Source: an uncultured Clostridia bacterium | GTDB taxonomy: Bacteria > Bacillota > Clostridia > Christensenellales > Borkfalkiaceae | Length of the DNA stretch: 17,105 nucleotides | Reading direction: 5' to 3' | Assembly (NCBI GenBank): GCA_904501815.1 | Contig: CAJGCN010000012.1 | Coordinates: 1-17,105, forward strand | In this document: positions 8,166 to 14,940 of the stretch, one piece after another | How positions within the stretch are numbered: the first letter of the stretch is position 1 | How the letters are laid out: the number at the start of each line of letters is the position of its first letter | Notes under the pieces: generated by a model | Told to the model about the DNA's origin: nothing | The model's input: only the letters and a program-made list of their open reading frames with translations | Database searches by the model: none | Position numbers and translations under genes: made by a program

Positions 8166-9001
8166 AACGAAGTCCCCCTTCTGTTCGCATCTTCTTGGGC
8201 GTTAAAGCCACCCGTAGCCCAAGTCATCAAGAACATAAGCGTAAGCAATAACAGCGCCGTCACCGACCCCATATTCCAAAGGTCGTTTTTAAAACATTCG
8301 TCGATAAACGACCCGATAATTTTCGTGTGGTTGAACGTCATATAATTGGATACGACGTAGTTCGTCATAGACGGCAAAAACACCATTGACACCCCGCTCA
8401 TAATCCCCGCTTTCGAAAGGGGAAGGGTGATTTTTACGAAAGACTTCGCACCGCTTGCGCCAAGATCTCGCGCCGCTTCCAAATAGCTCTTGTCGATTTT
8501 GATAATCGTCGTATAAATGGGTAAAATCATAAACGGTAAAAAGTCGTAAACCATACCGAGTATAGTATTGAATAAATTCCAGCCGTTGGATTTATTATAA
8601 ATGCCTATCCATTCCAAAAGCTCTTTAAGCGCGTTAATGCGAAGCACGAAATTTACCCAAGTAGGCACGATAAAGAGCATTAACAGCCAAGTTTTATTTT
8701 TTAATTTACAGTTTGCGATAATATACGCAACGGGATAGGAAATCAAAAGACACAGCAACGTACTCATAAACGAAATAAACAAGCTTTGCAGTATCGTTTT
8801 AAATTGTGCGGACGCGAAAAAGGAATCGCTACCCGACCCGCTGAAAAAGGTTGCGATATTTTTAAACGTAAACCCGCCGTCTGCATCCGTGAACGCGTAG
8901 TATACGATAATCAAAAGGGGAGCGATTACGAAAATTGCTAAAAACACCGCGTAGGGGATTGCGAGTAATTTCCGTGAAAAATGGGGGCGTGCTTTCGTCA
9001 T
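8159..9001 (-). CDS. potB: Spermidine/putrescine ABC transporter permease PotB
   Basis: First permease of the polyamine importer, 280 residues with about six transmembrane segments. The first runs over residues 11-35 and is followed by an extracellular loop. The ATPase-docking EAA loop is at 175-194 (EAARDLGASGAKSFVKITLP). WVNFVLRINALKELL (115-129) and LPSMTNYVVSNYM (209-221) are PotB-type blocks. The ATG overlaps the potA stop (ATGA), and the ribosome binding site GGAGGG lies within the last codons of potA. Its place between potA and potC supports PotB over a generic binding-protein-dependent permease. Confidence 0.93.
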   Translation of the reverse strand: MTKARPHFSRKLLAIPYAVFLAIFVIAPLLIIVYYAFTDADGGFTFKNIATFFSGSGSDSFFASAQFKTILQSLFISFMSTLLCLLISYPVAYIIANCKLKNKTWLLMLFIVPTWVNFVLRINALKELLEWIGIYNKSNGWNLFNTILGMVYDFLPFMILPIYTTIIKIDKSYLEAARDLGASGAKSFVKITLPLSKAGIMSGVSMVFLPSMTNYVVSNYMTFNHTKIIGSFIDECFKNDLWNMGSVTALLLLTLMFLMTWATGGFNAQEDANRRGTSLW

Positions 9002-10512
9002 ACTTTCTTGCCCTCCGCCACTTTCAAGGTAAGCTTAATTTTATCTTTCGGAATAATCAAGCTTACGCGGTCGTTTTCGTTCCATAAGTCTTCGCAAGCG
9101 AGAACGTAGTCTTCTTCGTTTTCCGTGCGCACGATATAACGGTAGTATTCGCTCTTATAAATTAAGGAAATAATATGGCCTTGCGCACCGCCTTCGTCTT
9201 CGTTGTCGCTCATGGTGATATCGTGTAAGCCGACTTCCACGTTGACTTCGGTATCCGTCAAATCGAGTTTTTCGCCTTTTGCGGTGATTAAATAGCCTTC
9301 TTCGTCTAAACGGCTTCCGGGATACAACTGCGTGACGTCACATTCAAATTCGCCGTCGCCGAATTCAACGGTATTGCGCTTGGTAATCACGCCCGAGAAC
9401 TTGTTCACACGGAATTTCTTTTTCATAACGTGTATGCCGTCGGGCTGTACCGTAAGTCCAACCGTATCCCCGACGTTTGGCGCGGATGTGCTTTGAATTT
9501 CAATTTCGTAGCGACCGCATTGTACTAAAATCTGATAGTGAATACCCTTGAAAATAACCGAAGTCACTTTCCCTTTCAACTGTCCGTCGGCAGGGGAAGT
9601 GATTTTTACGTCTTCGGGGCGAACGACCACGTCGACGGGCTCGTTCGGTTCGAAATCTTTGTCTAAGCAAACGAACGCCTTCCCGCAAAAACGCACTTCA
9701 AAGTCTTTCGCCATTACGCCAGAGAAAATATTGCTTTCTCCGATAAAGTCCGCAACGAAGGTGTTTTTGGGTTCGTTGTAAATCATTTCGGGCGTACCGA
9801 TTTGTTGGATAGATCCGTCCGACATTACGACGATAGTATCCGACATAGTAAGCGCTTCTTCTTGGTCGTGCGTGACGTAGATAAAGGTGATGCCCAAGCG
9901 TTTGTGCATAGCTTTGAGTTCGAGTTGCATTTCCTTTCTCATTTTTAAATCGAGCGCGCCGAGAGGTTCGTCGAGTAATAAAATTTCAGGTTCGTTCACG
10001 ATAGCGCGGGCAATAGCAATACGCTGTTGTTGTCCGCCCGAAAGGGTAGATACGCTACGCTTTTCAAAGCCCGTTAAGTCAACGATTTCGAGTGCGTTTT
10101 TCACCTTTTCCGCAATCACGTCGTCAGGGAGTTTTTCGAGCTTGGTTTTCGTCTTGCCTTTTTTGTCGGTATACGTTTTTTCAATGCGTTGGAGCTTTAA
10201 GCCGAACGCTACGTTTTCAAATACGTTGAGATGCGGAAAGAGCGCGTATTTTTGAAATACCGTATTGACGGGGCGTTTGTTGGGGGGGAGAGTGCTGATG
10301 TCTTGACCGTTCAACAAAATTTTCCCGCCCGTAGGCATTTCAAAGCCCGCAATCATGCGCAAGGTGGTGGTTTTTCCGCAACCCGAAGGACCGAGCAAGG
10401 TGATAAATTCACCCTTGCGCACGTATAAATTCATATTTTCAACGACGGATACGCCGTCGAAGTCTTTGCAAACGTCGATAAGTTCTATAATTTTCGTTTT
10501 GTTTTTATCCAT
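8998..10512 (-). CDS. potA: Spermidine/putrescine ABC transporter ATPase PotA with extended C-terminus
   Basis: ATPase that powers polyamine import through PotBC. Motifs: Walker A GPSGCGKT (41-48), Q-loop Gln87 in VFQKYALFPH, signature LSGGQQQR (157-164), Walker B ILLLDEP (177-183) and switch His215. A Lys-rich insertion (KTYTDKKGKTKTKLEK, 112-127) lies between Q-loop and signature. PotA is usually about 350-380 residues; this one has 504. After a normal TOBE-like region (about 260-365, with VDVVVRPEDVKI), a further 135 residues repeat a beta-rich pattern (NKFSGVITKRNTVEF, then GAQGHIISLIYKSEYYRYIV, close in layout to KGKVTSVIFKGIHYQILV in the first half). This suggests a second TOBE-like module. 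The gene follows the HTH-cupin gene by 18 bases, with GGGAG as ribosome binding site. Confidence 0.95.
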   Translation of the reverse strand: MDKNKTKIIELIDVCKDFDGVSVVENMNLYVRKGEFITLLGPSGCGKTTTLRMIAGFEMPTGGKILLNGQDISTLPPNKRPVNTVFQKYALFPHLNVFENVAFGLKLQRIEKTYTDKKGKTKTKLEKLPDDVIAEKVKNALEIVDLTGFEKRSVSTLSGGQQQRIAIARAIVNEPEILLLDEPLGALDLKMRKEMQLELKAMHKRLGITFIYVTHDQEEALTMSDTIVVMSDGSIQQIGTPEMIYNEPKNTFVADFIGESNIFSGVMAKDFEVRFCGKAFVCLDKDFEPNEPVDVVVRPEDVKITSPADGQLKGKVTSVIFKGIHYQILVQCGRYEIEIQSTSAPNVGDTVGLTVQPDGIHVMKKKFRVNKFSGVITKRNTVEFGDGEFECDVTQLYPGSRLDEEGYLITAKGEKLDLTDTEVNVEVGLHDITMSDNEDEGGAQGHIISLIYKSEYYRYIVRTENEEDYVLACEDLWNENDRVSLIIPKDKIKLTLKVAEGKKV

Positions 10513-10530
10513 AGTAAGTATTCTCCCGTA

Positions 10531-11064
10531 TTAAAAGTTAGGCGGTGTGGAAATCCATAAGAATTTCGCTTTGTTTTTGCCTTTATTTGAAATTTGGTGG
10601 GGCTTGTCCGCCGAGTAATAAAAGGCTTCGCCCTTTTTGCAAACGTGTGATTTCCCGCCAAGCGCAACCGCGATTTTTCCTTCCAAAACAAACCCGAATT
10701 CTTCGCCTTCGTGCGGTACGTCTAAGGAAGTGGAAATCCCTTCGCATAGTTCAACCAAAACGGGTTCGAGCATATTCTTTTGCGCGTTAGGCACCAACCA
10801 ATTAAAAAGTACGCCGTCTGAATTTTTTTCGATAAATTCTTCTTTGGAAAAGACGACCTTTTCTTGCTTTTCTTCTTGGAAGAAATCGGATAAATTGCTT
10901 CCGAGCGCCGAAAGAATATCAGTCAAAGTTGCAATCGACGGGCTGTTTAAATTGTTTTCAAGCTGAGATATGTAGCCTTTGGTCAGTTCGCAACGGTCGG
11001 CGAGCTCGCCTTGCGTTAAGCCCGTCCGATTTCGCATTTCTTTTATCTTTTTACCCAAATCCAT
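10531..11064 (-). CDS. HTH-XRE plus cupin-2 transcriptional regulator of the pot operon
   Basis: A 177-residue two-domain regulator. The N-terminal HTH_3/XRE domain spans residues 5-62, with the helix-turn-helix at 16-37 (LTQGELADRC, then GYISQLEN). A linker to about 95 leads to a C-terminal cupin barrel (about 100-172) with His118, Glu121/122 and His156 at positions typical of small-ligand or metal binding. The family includes E. coli PuuR, a putrescine-responsive repressor. As first gene of the pot operon, it is most likely a polyamine-sensing autoregulator (inference from family and context). The ATG has GGAG 10 bases upstream, and potA begins 18 bases after its stop. Two 17-bp operators lie between the promoter and this gene. 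Confidence 0.92.
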   Translation of the reverse strand: MDLGKKIKEMRNRTGLTQGELADRCELTKGYISQLENNLNSPSIATLTDILSALGSNLSDFFQEEKQEKVVFSKEEFIEKNSDGVLFNWLVPNAQKNMLEPVLVELCEGISTSLDVPHEGEEFGFVLEGKIAVALGGKSHVCKKGEAFYYSADKPHQISNKGKNKAKFLWISTPPNF

Positions 11065-11103
11065 CTGCGCGTTTCTCCACCGTTTTTTTAACTCTCTTCT
11101 CGG

Positions 11104-11120
11104 GTTTGTTAAAAATAAAC
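11104..11120 (-). promoter_or_regulatory. Operator 2 of the regulator-pot operon
   Basis: Minus-strand sequence GTTTATTTTTAACAAAC, a 17-bp imperfect palindrome (GTTT...AAAC). It matches the operator at 11126-11142 at 15 of 17 bases and lies in the 5' leader downstream of the predicted transcription start. It is probably bound by the HTH-cupin regulator (inference). Confidence 0.65.
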
Positions 11121-11125
11121 TTAAA

Positions 11126-11142
11126 GTTTAGTAAAAATAAAC
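11126..11142 (-). promoter_or_regulatory. Operator 1 of the regulator-pot operon
   Basis: Minus-strand sequence GTTTATTTTTACTAAAC, with a perfect GTTTA/TAAAC inverted repeat. Its centre is 22 bp (two helical turns) from the second operator, so two dimers would sit on the same face of the DNA. It starts about 6 bases after the predicted transcription start, a position suited to repression. Confidence 0.68.
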
Positions 11143-11154
11143 CCGACGAGAAAT

Positions 11155-11183
11155 ATTATATTGTAAATATAATCGTTTGTCAA
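11155..11183 (-). promoter_or_regulatory. Consensus sigma-A promoter of the regulator-potABCD operon
   Basis: On the minus strand a perfect TTGACA (11183-11178), a 17-base spacer and a perfect TATAAT (11160-11155). It is the only promoter seen for the five-gene operon. Such a strong core promoter suits control by repression. The -35 element overlaps an 11-bp-period direct repeat described separately. Confidence 0.88.
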
Positions 11184-11190
11184 TCGTTTG
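11171..11190. repeat. Direct repeat AATCGTTTG at 11-bp period over the -35 element
   Basis: Two exact copies of AATCGTTTG (11171-11179 and 11182-11190) are separated by two bases, with one falling in the spacer and -35 region and the other just upstream. The helical-turn period is typical of a tandem binding site for a DNA-binding protein. No candidate protein other than the adjacent regulator is visible. Confidence 0.5.
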
Positions 11191-11223
11191 CAAGGGTATT
11201 TTTATATATTTTGTGTAGTTAAA

Positions 11224-11248
11224 CAAAAAAATCTCCCGAAAGGGGAGA
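11224..11248 (-). terminator. Second terminator downstream of rpsT
   Basis: On the minus strand TCTCCC, a 5-base loop and GGGAGA (11248-11232) are followed by a T-run (11231-11225). It lies behind the first rpsT terminator as a back-up, and between that gene and the pot operon promoter. Confidence 0.85.
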
Positions 11249-11270
11249 AAAGAAAAAATTTTCAAAACAC

Positions 11271-11300
11271 GAAAAAAGGGGTCTACCGATTGGCAGACCC
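11271..11300 (-). terminator. First terminator of rpsT
   Basis: On the minus strand GGGTCTGCC pairs with GGTAGACCC (one G-T pair) around an AATC loop (11300-11279), followed by CTTTTTT. It lies 33 bases after the rpsT stop codon. Confidence 0.9.
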
Positions 11301-11332
11301 TCATATCTATAATATTGCGGAATATTATTCGC

Positions 11333-11596
11333 TTAGTTTAAAGCGCTGAGTTTCTTTGCAAGCTTCGCTTTTCTGTTGTTTGCGTTGTTCTTGTGAATAA
11401 CGCCTTTCGTCGCTGCGCTGTCGATAGCGGAAACGGTTTCGGGGAAAAGCTTAGTAGCTTCTTCCTTGTTTCCTGCGTTGACTGCTTCAAGGAACTTCTT
11501 GATTTGCGTTTTAAGCGCGGACTTTACAGCTTTGTTTTGCATGGTCTTCTTTTCGATAACCAAAACTCTTTTCTTTGCGGATTTAATATTAGGCAT
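11333..11596 (-). CDS. rpsT: Ribosomal protein bS20
   Basis: bS20 binds 16S rRNA and stabilises the 30S body; it is a primary assembly protein. The 87-residue, very basic helical protein begins MPNIKSAKKRVLVIEK and has the family block ATKGVIHKNNANNRKAKLAKKL near the C-terminus; length is normal. The ribosome binding site AAGGAG (minus strand, 11608-11603) lies 6 bases before the ATG. It is a single-gene unit with its own promoter and two terminators, divergent from murI. Confidence 0.97.
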   Translation of the reverse strand: MPNIKSAKKRVLVIEKKTMQNKAVKSALKTQIKKFLEAVNAGNKEEATKLFPETVSAIDSAATKGVIHKNNANNRKAKLAKKLSALN

Positions 11597-11647
11597 AATG
11601 ATCTCCTTGTGTTTCCATATTTTCTTGATTTCGTTATTGCGTAGATT

Positions 11648-11676
11648 ATTTTAACATAAATTTATAGGAAAGTAAA
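11648..11676 (-). promoter_or_regulatory. Promoter of rpsT
   Basis: On the minus strand TTTACT (11676-11671), a 17-base spacer and TAAAAT (11653-11648). The match is fair, and it gives a leader of about 45 nt. Confidence 0.6.
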
Positions 11677-11743
11677 CTGTTTTTCGGTGTAAAAATACGA
11701 AAAAGCGTAAAAATTTAAAAAATTTTCCATTCGGAGGCAGAAA

Positions 11744-12613
11744 ATGAACCTTCCCAAAGGCGGAATTGCCTTTTTTGACAGCGGGGCGGGGGGCTTGACC
11801 GTCCTATCGTCGTGCTTACGGTATTTCCCAAAAGGCGTTTTTTATTACTACGGCGACAACGCCCGTGCGCCCTACGGTAATCGTACGGAAGACGAGATTT
11901 ACCGTTTCGTCAAACAGGCGTTTGATATTTTTCTTTCATTAAAAGCGCAGGCGGTGGTAATCGCTTGCAATACGGCAACGGCGGTGGCGGTGGAAAAGCT
12001 AAGAAAGGAATATTCCTTTCCTATCGTCGGCGCAGAGCCGTACGTGCTTCCTACGGCTTGTAAGGGCGGAAAAATATTTATTTTATCCACCCGCGCCACC
12101 TACGAAAGCGTACGATATAAAAAATTATGCGCGCGCGCACGCGAAAAAGAAAGGGAAACGGAAATTTTGCCCTTTTCTTGCGACGGGTTGGCGGGGGCAA
12201 TAGAGGCGCATTTCCCTGCGCTTGATTTTTGCTTATCCGAATATCTTCCGCGCGGTAAGCCGACCGCCGTCGTGCTCGGTTGTACGCATTATATCTTTTT
12301 GAAAAAACGCATAGAAGAATTTTACGGCTGTCCTTGCTACGACGGAAACGACGGGATTGCCCGCCGTTTGTGTTCGCTTTTGATAAAAAAAGAAGAACCG
12401 CAAGGAAAAAATAGGGACGGGCAACCACTAAGCCGTGTTTTTTGGGAAGGGCGACCACTTGCGCCCGTTTGCGTTTATAAAAGCAAACAAAAAGCAAAAA
12501 AACGCCGTATTTTCGCGCAAAAACTTCGTTTTTTCCGTATCTTCTTTCTCGGAAGCGGTAAGACGAAAAATGTAAAAATATACAAACAAATGTTCGTTTC
12601 TATAAAAAATTGA
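11744..12613 (+). CDS. murI: Glutamate racemase
   Basis: Cytosolic cofactor-independent racemase that makes D-glutamate for peptidoglycan stem peptides. The 289-residue protein has FDSGAGGLTV (11-20, catalytic Asp12), YYGDNARAPYG (35-45), the first catalytic cysteine Cys75 in ACNTAT and the second, Cys180, in GCTHY. The C-terminus (FFLGSGKTKNVKIYKQMF) is of the type seen in Bacillota enzymes. Between about 215 and 262 it carries a basic segment (EEPQGKNRDGQPL, KSKQKAKKRR) less conserved than the core. CGGAGG (11732-11737) is the ribosome binding site; no convincing promoter was found in the short AT-rich gap to rpsT. It lies just before the dcw cluster, which uses its product. Confidence 0.95.
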   Translation: MNLPKGGIAFFDSGAGGLTVLSSCLRYFPKGVFYYYGDNARAPYGNRTEDEIYRFVKQAFDIFLSLKAQAVVIACNTATAVAVEKLRKEYSFPIVGAEPYVLPTACKGGKIFILSTRATYESVRYKKLCARAREKERETEILPFSCDGLAGAIEAHFPALDFCLSEYLPRGKPTAVVLGCTHYIFLKKRIEEFYGCPCYDGNDGIARRLCSLLIKKEEPQGKNRDGQPLSRVFWEGRPLAPVCVYKSKQKAKKRRIFAQKLRFFRIFFLGSGKTKNVKIYKQMFVSIKN

Positions 12614-12685
12614 AGCGTTTTTTCGAAAAATGGGGTAAAAATCCCAAAAAATCAAAAAAAATATGAAAAATTTTACAAAAAATCC

Positions 12686-12714
12686 TTGACAATGGTTAAA
12701 AGTGGTTGTATAAT
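12686..12714 (+). promoter_or_regulatory. Promoter of the mraZ-led dcw cluster with MraZ-type boxes
   Basis: A perfect TTGACA (12686-12691), a 17-base spacer and a perfect TATAAT (12709-12714). Within the spacer TGGTT occurs at 12693-12697 and again at 12703-12707, a 10-bp period with an AAAAGTGG context. This resembles the tandem boxes bound by MraZ in its own promoter in other bacteria. The transcript leader also contains a GGTAT/ATACC hairpin (12742-12758). Confidence 0.85.
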
Positions 12715-12787
12715 AATAATAAGCTCACAAAAAAGGCTGGGGGTATTGAAAAGATACCGTCCAAAGAAGAACAAGGAGGGAACGGAA

Positions 12788-13222
12788 ATGGCGGCGCTTT
12801 TTTGCGGAATGTTCGAGCATCAATTAGACGATAAGAACCGTTTGCGTATCCCTGCGAAATTCAAAAAGGGCTTGACGGGCGAACACGGCGAAAAGAGTTA
12901 TAGTTTCGCGCGCGGGTTAAACGGTTGCGTATACGTATTCCCCGAAGAAGTCTTGGAAGAAACGATTGAAGAACTTTCTAACGAAAAAATGGGGGAAGCT
13001 TCCAAAGCGTCCCTGTTGTTCTTGGGAAGTATCTACACGGCGGAAGAAGACGCGCAAGGCAGAGTAGTGTTGCCTTCTCGTCTGCGTGAAATTGCAGGTA
13101 TCAAAAAAGATATTATCACGATAGGACGGGGTAAGCGTTTGGAGATTTGGTCGGCAGAAAAATATAACGCGTATCTTTCCGATACCGACTACGACGAAGA
13201 ATTTAAGAAGCTGGGGATTTAA
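12788..13222 (+). CDS. mraZ: Transcriptional regulator MraZ
   Basis: MraZ is an AbrB-fold DNA-binding protein that controls the division and cell wall (dcw) cluster, including its own promoter. ATG 12788 is the start: AAGGAGGG (12773-12780) is 7 bases upstream and the protein begins MAALFCGMFEHQLDDKNRLRIPAKF. The open frame continues up to the promoter, but those codons would lie before or on the transcription start. The two family repeats are visible as DDKNRLRIPAKFK (17-29) and AQGRVVLPSRLRE further on. Length is 144 residues, as usual. rsmH begins 3 bases after its stop. Confidence 0.96.
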   Translation: MAALFCGMFEHQLDDKNRLRIPAKFKKGLTGEHGEKSYSFARGLNGCVYVFPEEVLEETIEELSNEKMGEASKASLLFLGSIYTAEEDAQGRVVLPSRLREIAGIKKDIITIGRGKRLEIWSAEKYNAYLSDTDYDEEFKKLGI

Positions 13223-13225
13223 CGA

Positions 13226-14164
13226 ATGTTGGAGTTTTCGCATAAACCGGTTATGCTCGAAGAGTGTATGCAGGGTTTGGCTTTAAAAGCGGGCGGCGTA
13301 TACTTCGACGGCACGGTCGGCGGTGGCGGTCATTCCTACGAGATTTTAAAAAGAACCGCGCCGAACGGCAGATTGATTGCAACCGATCTCGACGACGAAG
13401 CTATTCAAGCGGCGAGCGCAAGATTACAGCCGTTTGAAGGTCGGTTTACTATTTATAAATCCAACTATAAAGAATTTGAACGGGTGTTTTCAGAAGCGGG
13501 AGTGGAGAAAATCGACGGCGCGCTTTTAGATTTTGGCATCTCTTCTCATCAAATCGACGACGAAGAACGCGGATTTTCCTACCGTATGGCGTCTGCGCCG
13601 TTGGATATGAGAATGGACCAAACGGCACCGCTTACGGCGGAAATCGTTTTAAACACCTATTCGGAAGAAAGAATAGCAAAAATTTTAAAAACGTACGGCG
13701 AAGAAACCTTTGCAAAGCAAATTGCCCGCAACGTTGTGAAAGCGAGAGCGGAAAAGCCTTTGAAAACGTCGGGAGAATTTGCCGAAATTATTCAAAAGAG
13801 TATTCCCGCGAAATTCCGCTACGGCGCGCCTTGCGAACGAAAGAGCTTTCAAGCGCTCCGCGTGGAAGTAAACGGCGAGCTTGACGGGCTATACGAACTC
13901 GTTATATCGCTTACGAGAAGACTGAAAAAAGGGGGCAGAATTGCAATTTTGACCTTTCAATCTTTGGAAGACAGAATTGTGAAAGAAGCCTTTCGGGAGT
14001 TGCAATCGCCTTGCACCTGTCCGCCGAGTTTTCCCGTTTGCGTATGCGGAAAAAAACAGGAAATCGAGATTATCAACCGCAAACCGATTACGGCGAGCGA
14101 AGAAGAATTAAGGGAAAATTCGCGCAGTAAATGCGCAAAACTGCGTATCGCGGAAAAGATTTAA
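13226..14164 (+). CDS. rsmH: 16S rRNA (cytosine-1402-N4)-methyltransferase RsmH
   Basis: S-adenosylmethionine-dependent methyltransferase that modifies C1402 in the decoding region of 16S rRNA (formerly MraW). The 312-residue protein has the start HKPVMLEEC, SAM motif FDGTVGGGGHS (27-37), the acidic ATDLDDEAI (52-60), DFGISSHQIDDEERGFSYR and the RVEVNGELDGL block. The C-terminal part carries TFQSLEDRIVK, then a Cys-rich CTCP...CVCG segment and the usual NRKPITAS and NSRSKCAKLRIAEK end. Most members have His where this one has Gln in the F(H)SLEDR motif. It follows mraZ by 3 bases, so translation is probably coupled. Confidence 0.97.
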   Translation: MLEFSHKPVMLEECMQGLALKAGGVYFDGTVGGGGHSYEILKRTAPNGRLIATDLDDEAIQAASARLQPFEGRFTIYKSNYKEFERVFSEAGVEKIDGALLDFGISSHQIDDEERGFSYRMASAPLDMRMDQTAPLTAEIVLNTYSEERIAKILKTYGEETFAKQIARNVVKARAEKPLKTSGEFAEIIQKSIPAKFRYGAPCERKSFQALRVEVNGELDGLYELVISLTRRLKKGGRIAILTFQSLEDRIVKEAFRELQSPCTCPPSFPVCVCGKKQEIEIINRKPITASEEELRENSRSKCAKLRIAEKI

Positions 14165-14222
14165 CGGACTACGCAACGAAATAAGTGGGAAATCAAGAGA
14201 AAAACGAAAAGGAGCAACACAG

Positions 14223-14855
14223 ATGAACACGGTATTAGACAAACCTGCAGTAAATACTGCCGTTCGCGACCAAGCGGCGGCATTACATAACGCACAAATT
14301 AAAGAACGCTATGAAAGATTGCGCAACGTCGAAGCCGATCAGTTTGCTCAATTCGAACAAGAGTCCCAAGCGCAACCGCGCGCTTCCGTCCTTGCGCCCG
14401 AACGCCCCGCGCCTCGCACTAGCGAACAAACGCCGAGCGTGACGGAATATACGAGAAGAGAAGAAGACTACGCGATTTTCACGCCCGAAGCGCTTGACCG
14501 CGCTATGGAGCGTAGCGTGCCTACTGCGCCCGTATACGCACCCCCCGTACAGCCTATGCCCGTAGCGGTGGTTGAACCGACGGTTGCGGTAGAAAGGGTA
14601 GCGCAATACAGCCTGAGCGCGTTGGCGAAAAAAGTGCTCGTTGCTTTTGCTTGCGTAGTGGTGGCGCTTTTAACGGTAATCGCTATCAATTCCTACGTGA
14701 TTACGCAAAAAAGAATTCGGGTAGAAAAATTAGAACAAAAACGTCAACAGCTCGAAGAAAAGAACCAAGAAATCCAAAAGAGAATTCAACAAGCAACGAA
14801 CGAAGACACCATTCGGGCGTTTATCCAAGAAAACGGAATGGTGCAGATAGGTTAA
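14223..14855 (+). CDS. ftsL: FtsL/DivIC-like septum formation protein with long cytoplasmic N-terminus
   Basis: Bitopic membrane protein of 210 residues. A Pro- and Ala-rich, mostly hydrophilic N-terminus (1-134) precedes one transmembrane helix (about 136-158) and a coiled coil (162-192, KRIRVEKLEQKRQQLEEKNQ and onward). It ends DTIRAFIQENGMVQIG, like the LGM-type end of FtsL/DivIC. In the divisome FtsL-DivIC (FtsB) bridge to DivIB (FtsQ) and activate the FtsW-PBP complex. Typical FtsL is about 90-120 residues, so the extension is unusual. Function is assigned from position (rsmH-here-PBP) and topology, since FtsL sequence is poorly conserved. AAAGGAG at 14208-14214 is a good ribosome binding site. 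Confidence 0.8.
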   Translation: MNTVLDKPAVNTAVRDQAAALHNAQIKERYERLRNVEADQFAQFEQESQAQPRASVLAPERPAPRTSEQTPSVTEYTRREEDYAIFTPEALDRAMERSVPTAPVYAPPVQPMPVAVVEPTVAVERVAQYSLSALAKKVLVAFACVVVALLTVIAINSYVITQKRIRVEKLEQKRQQLEEKNQEIQKRIQQATNEDTIRAFIQENGMVQIG

Positions 14856-14940
14856 AAATTTTTTAACGGGAGCTTGCCTTATCAAACGTCAACAAGAATT
14901 TTCAATATCGGTTTTACGAAAGAGGTTATTTGCCATAGTC

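Noticed and set aside
11065..11332. Riboswitch or small RNA between the pot operon and rpsT
   Set aside because: The structures here are explained by two rpsT terminators, one promoter and two operators; no further conserved RNA fold is seen.
12614..12685. Terminator after murI
   Set aside because: Only a TTTTTCGAAAAA palindrome and a 4-bp TGGG/CCCA stem without a T-run are present, too weak to call.
12686..12787. N-terminal extension of MraZ
   Set aside because: These codons overlap the -35 and -10 elements, so they would not be on the transcript. ATG 12788 has the strong ribosome binding site.
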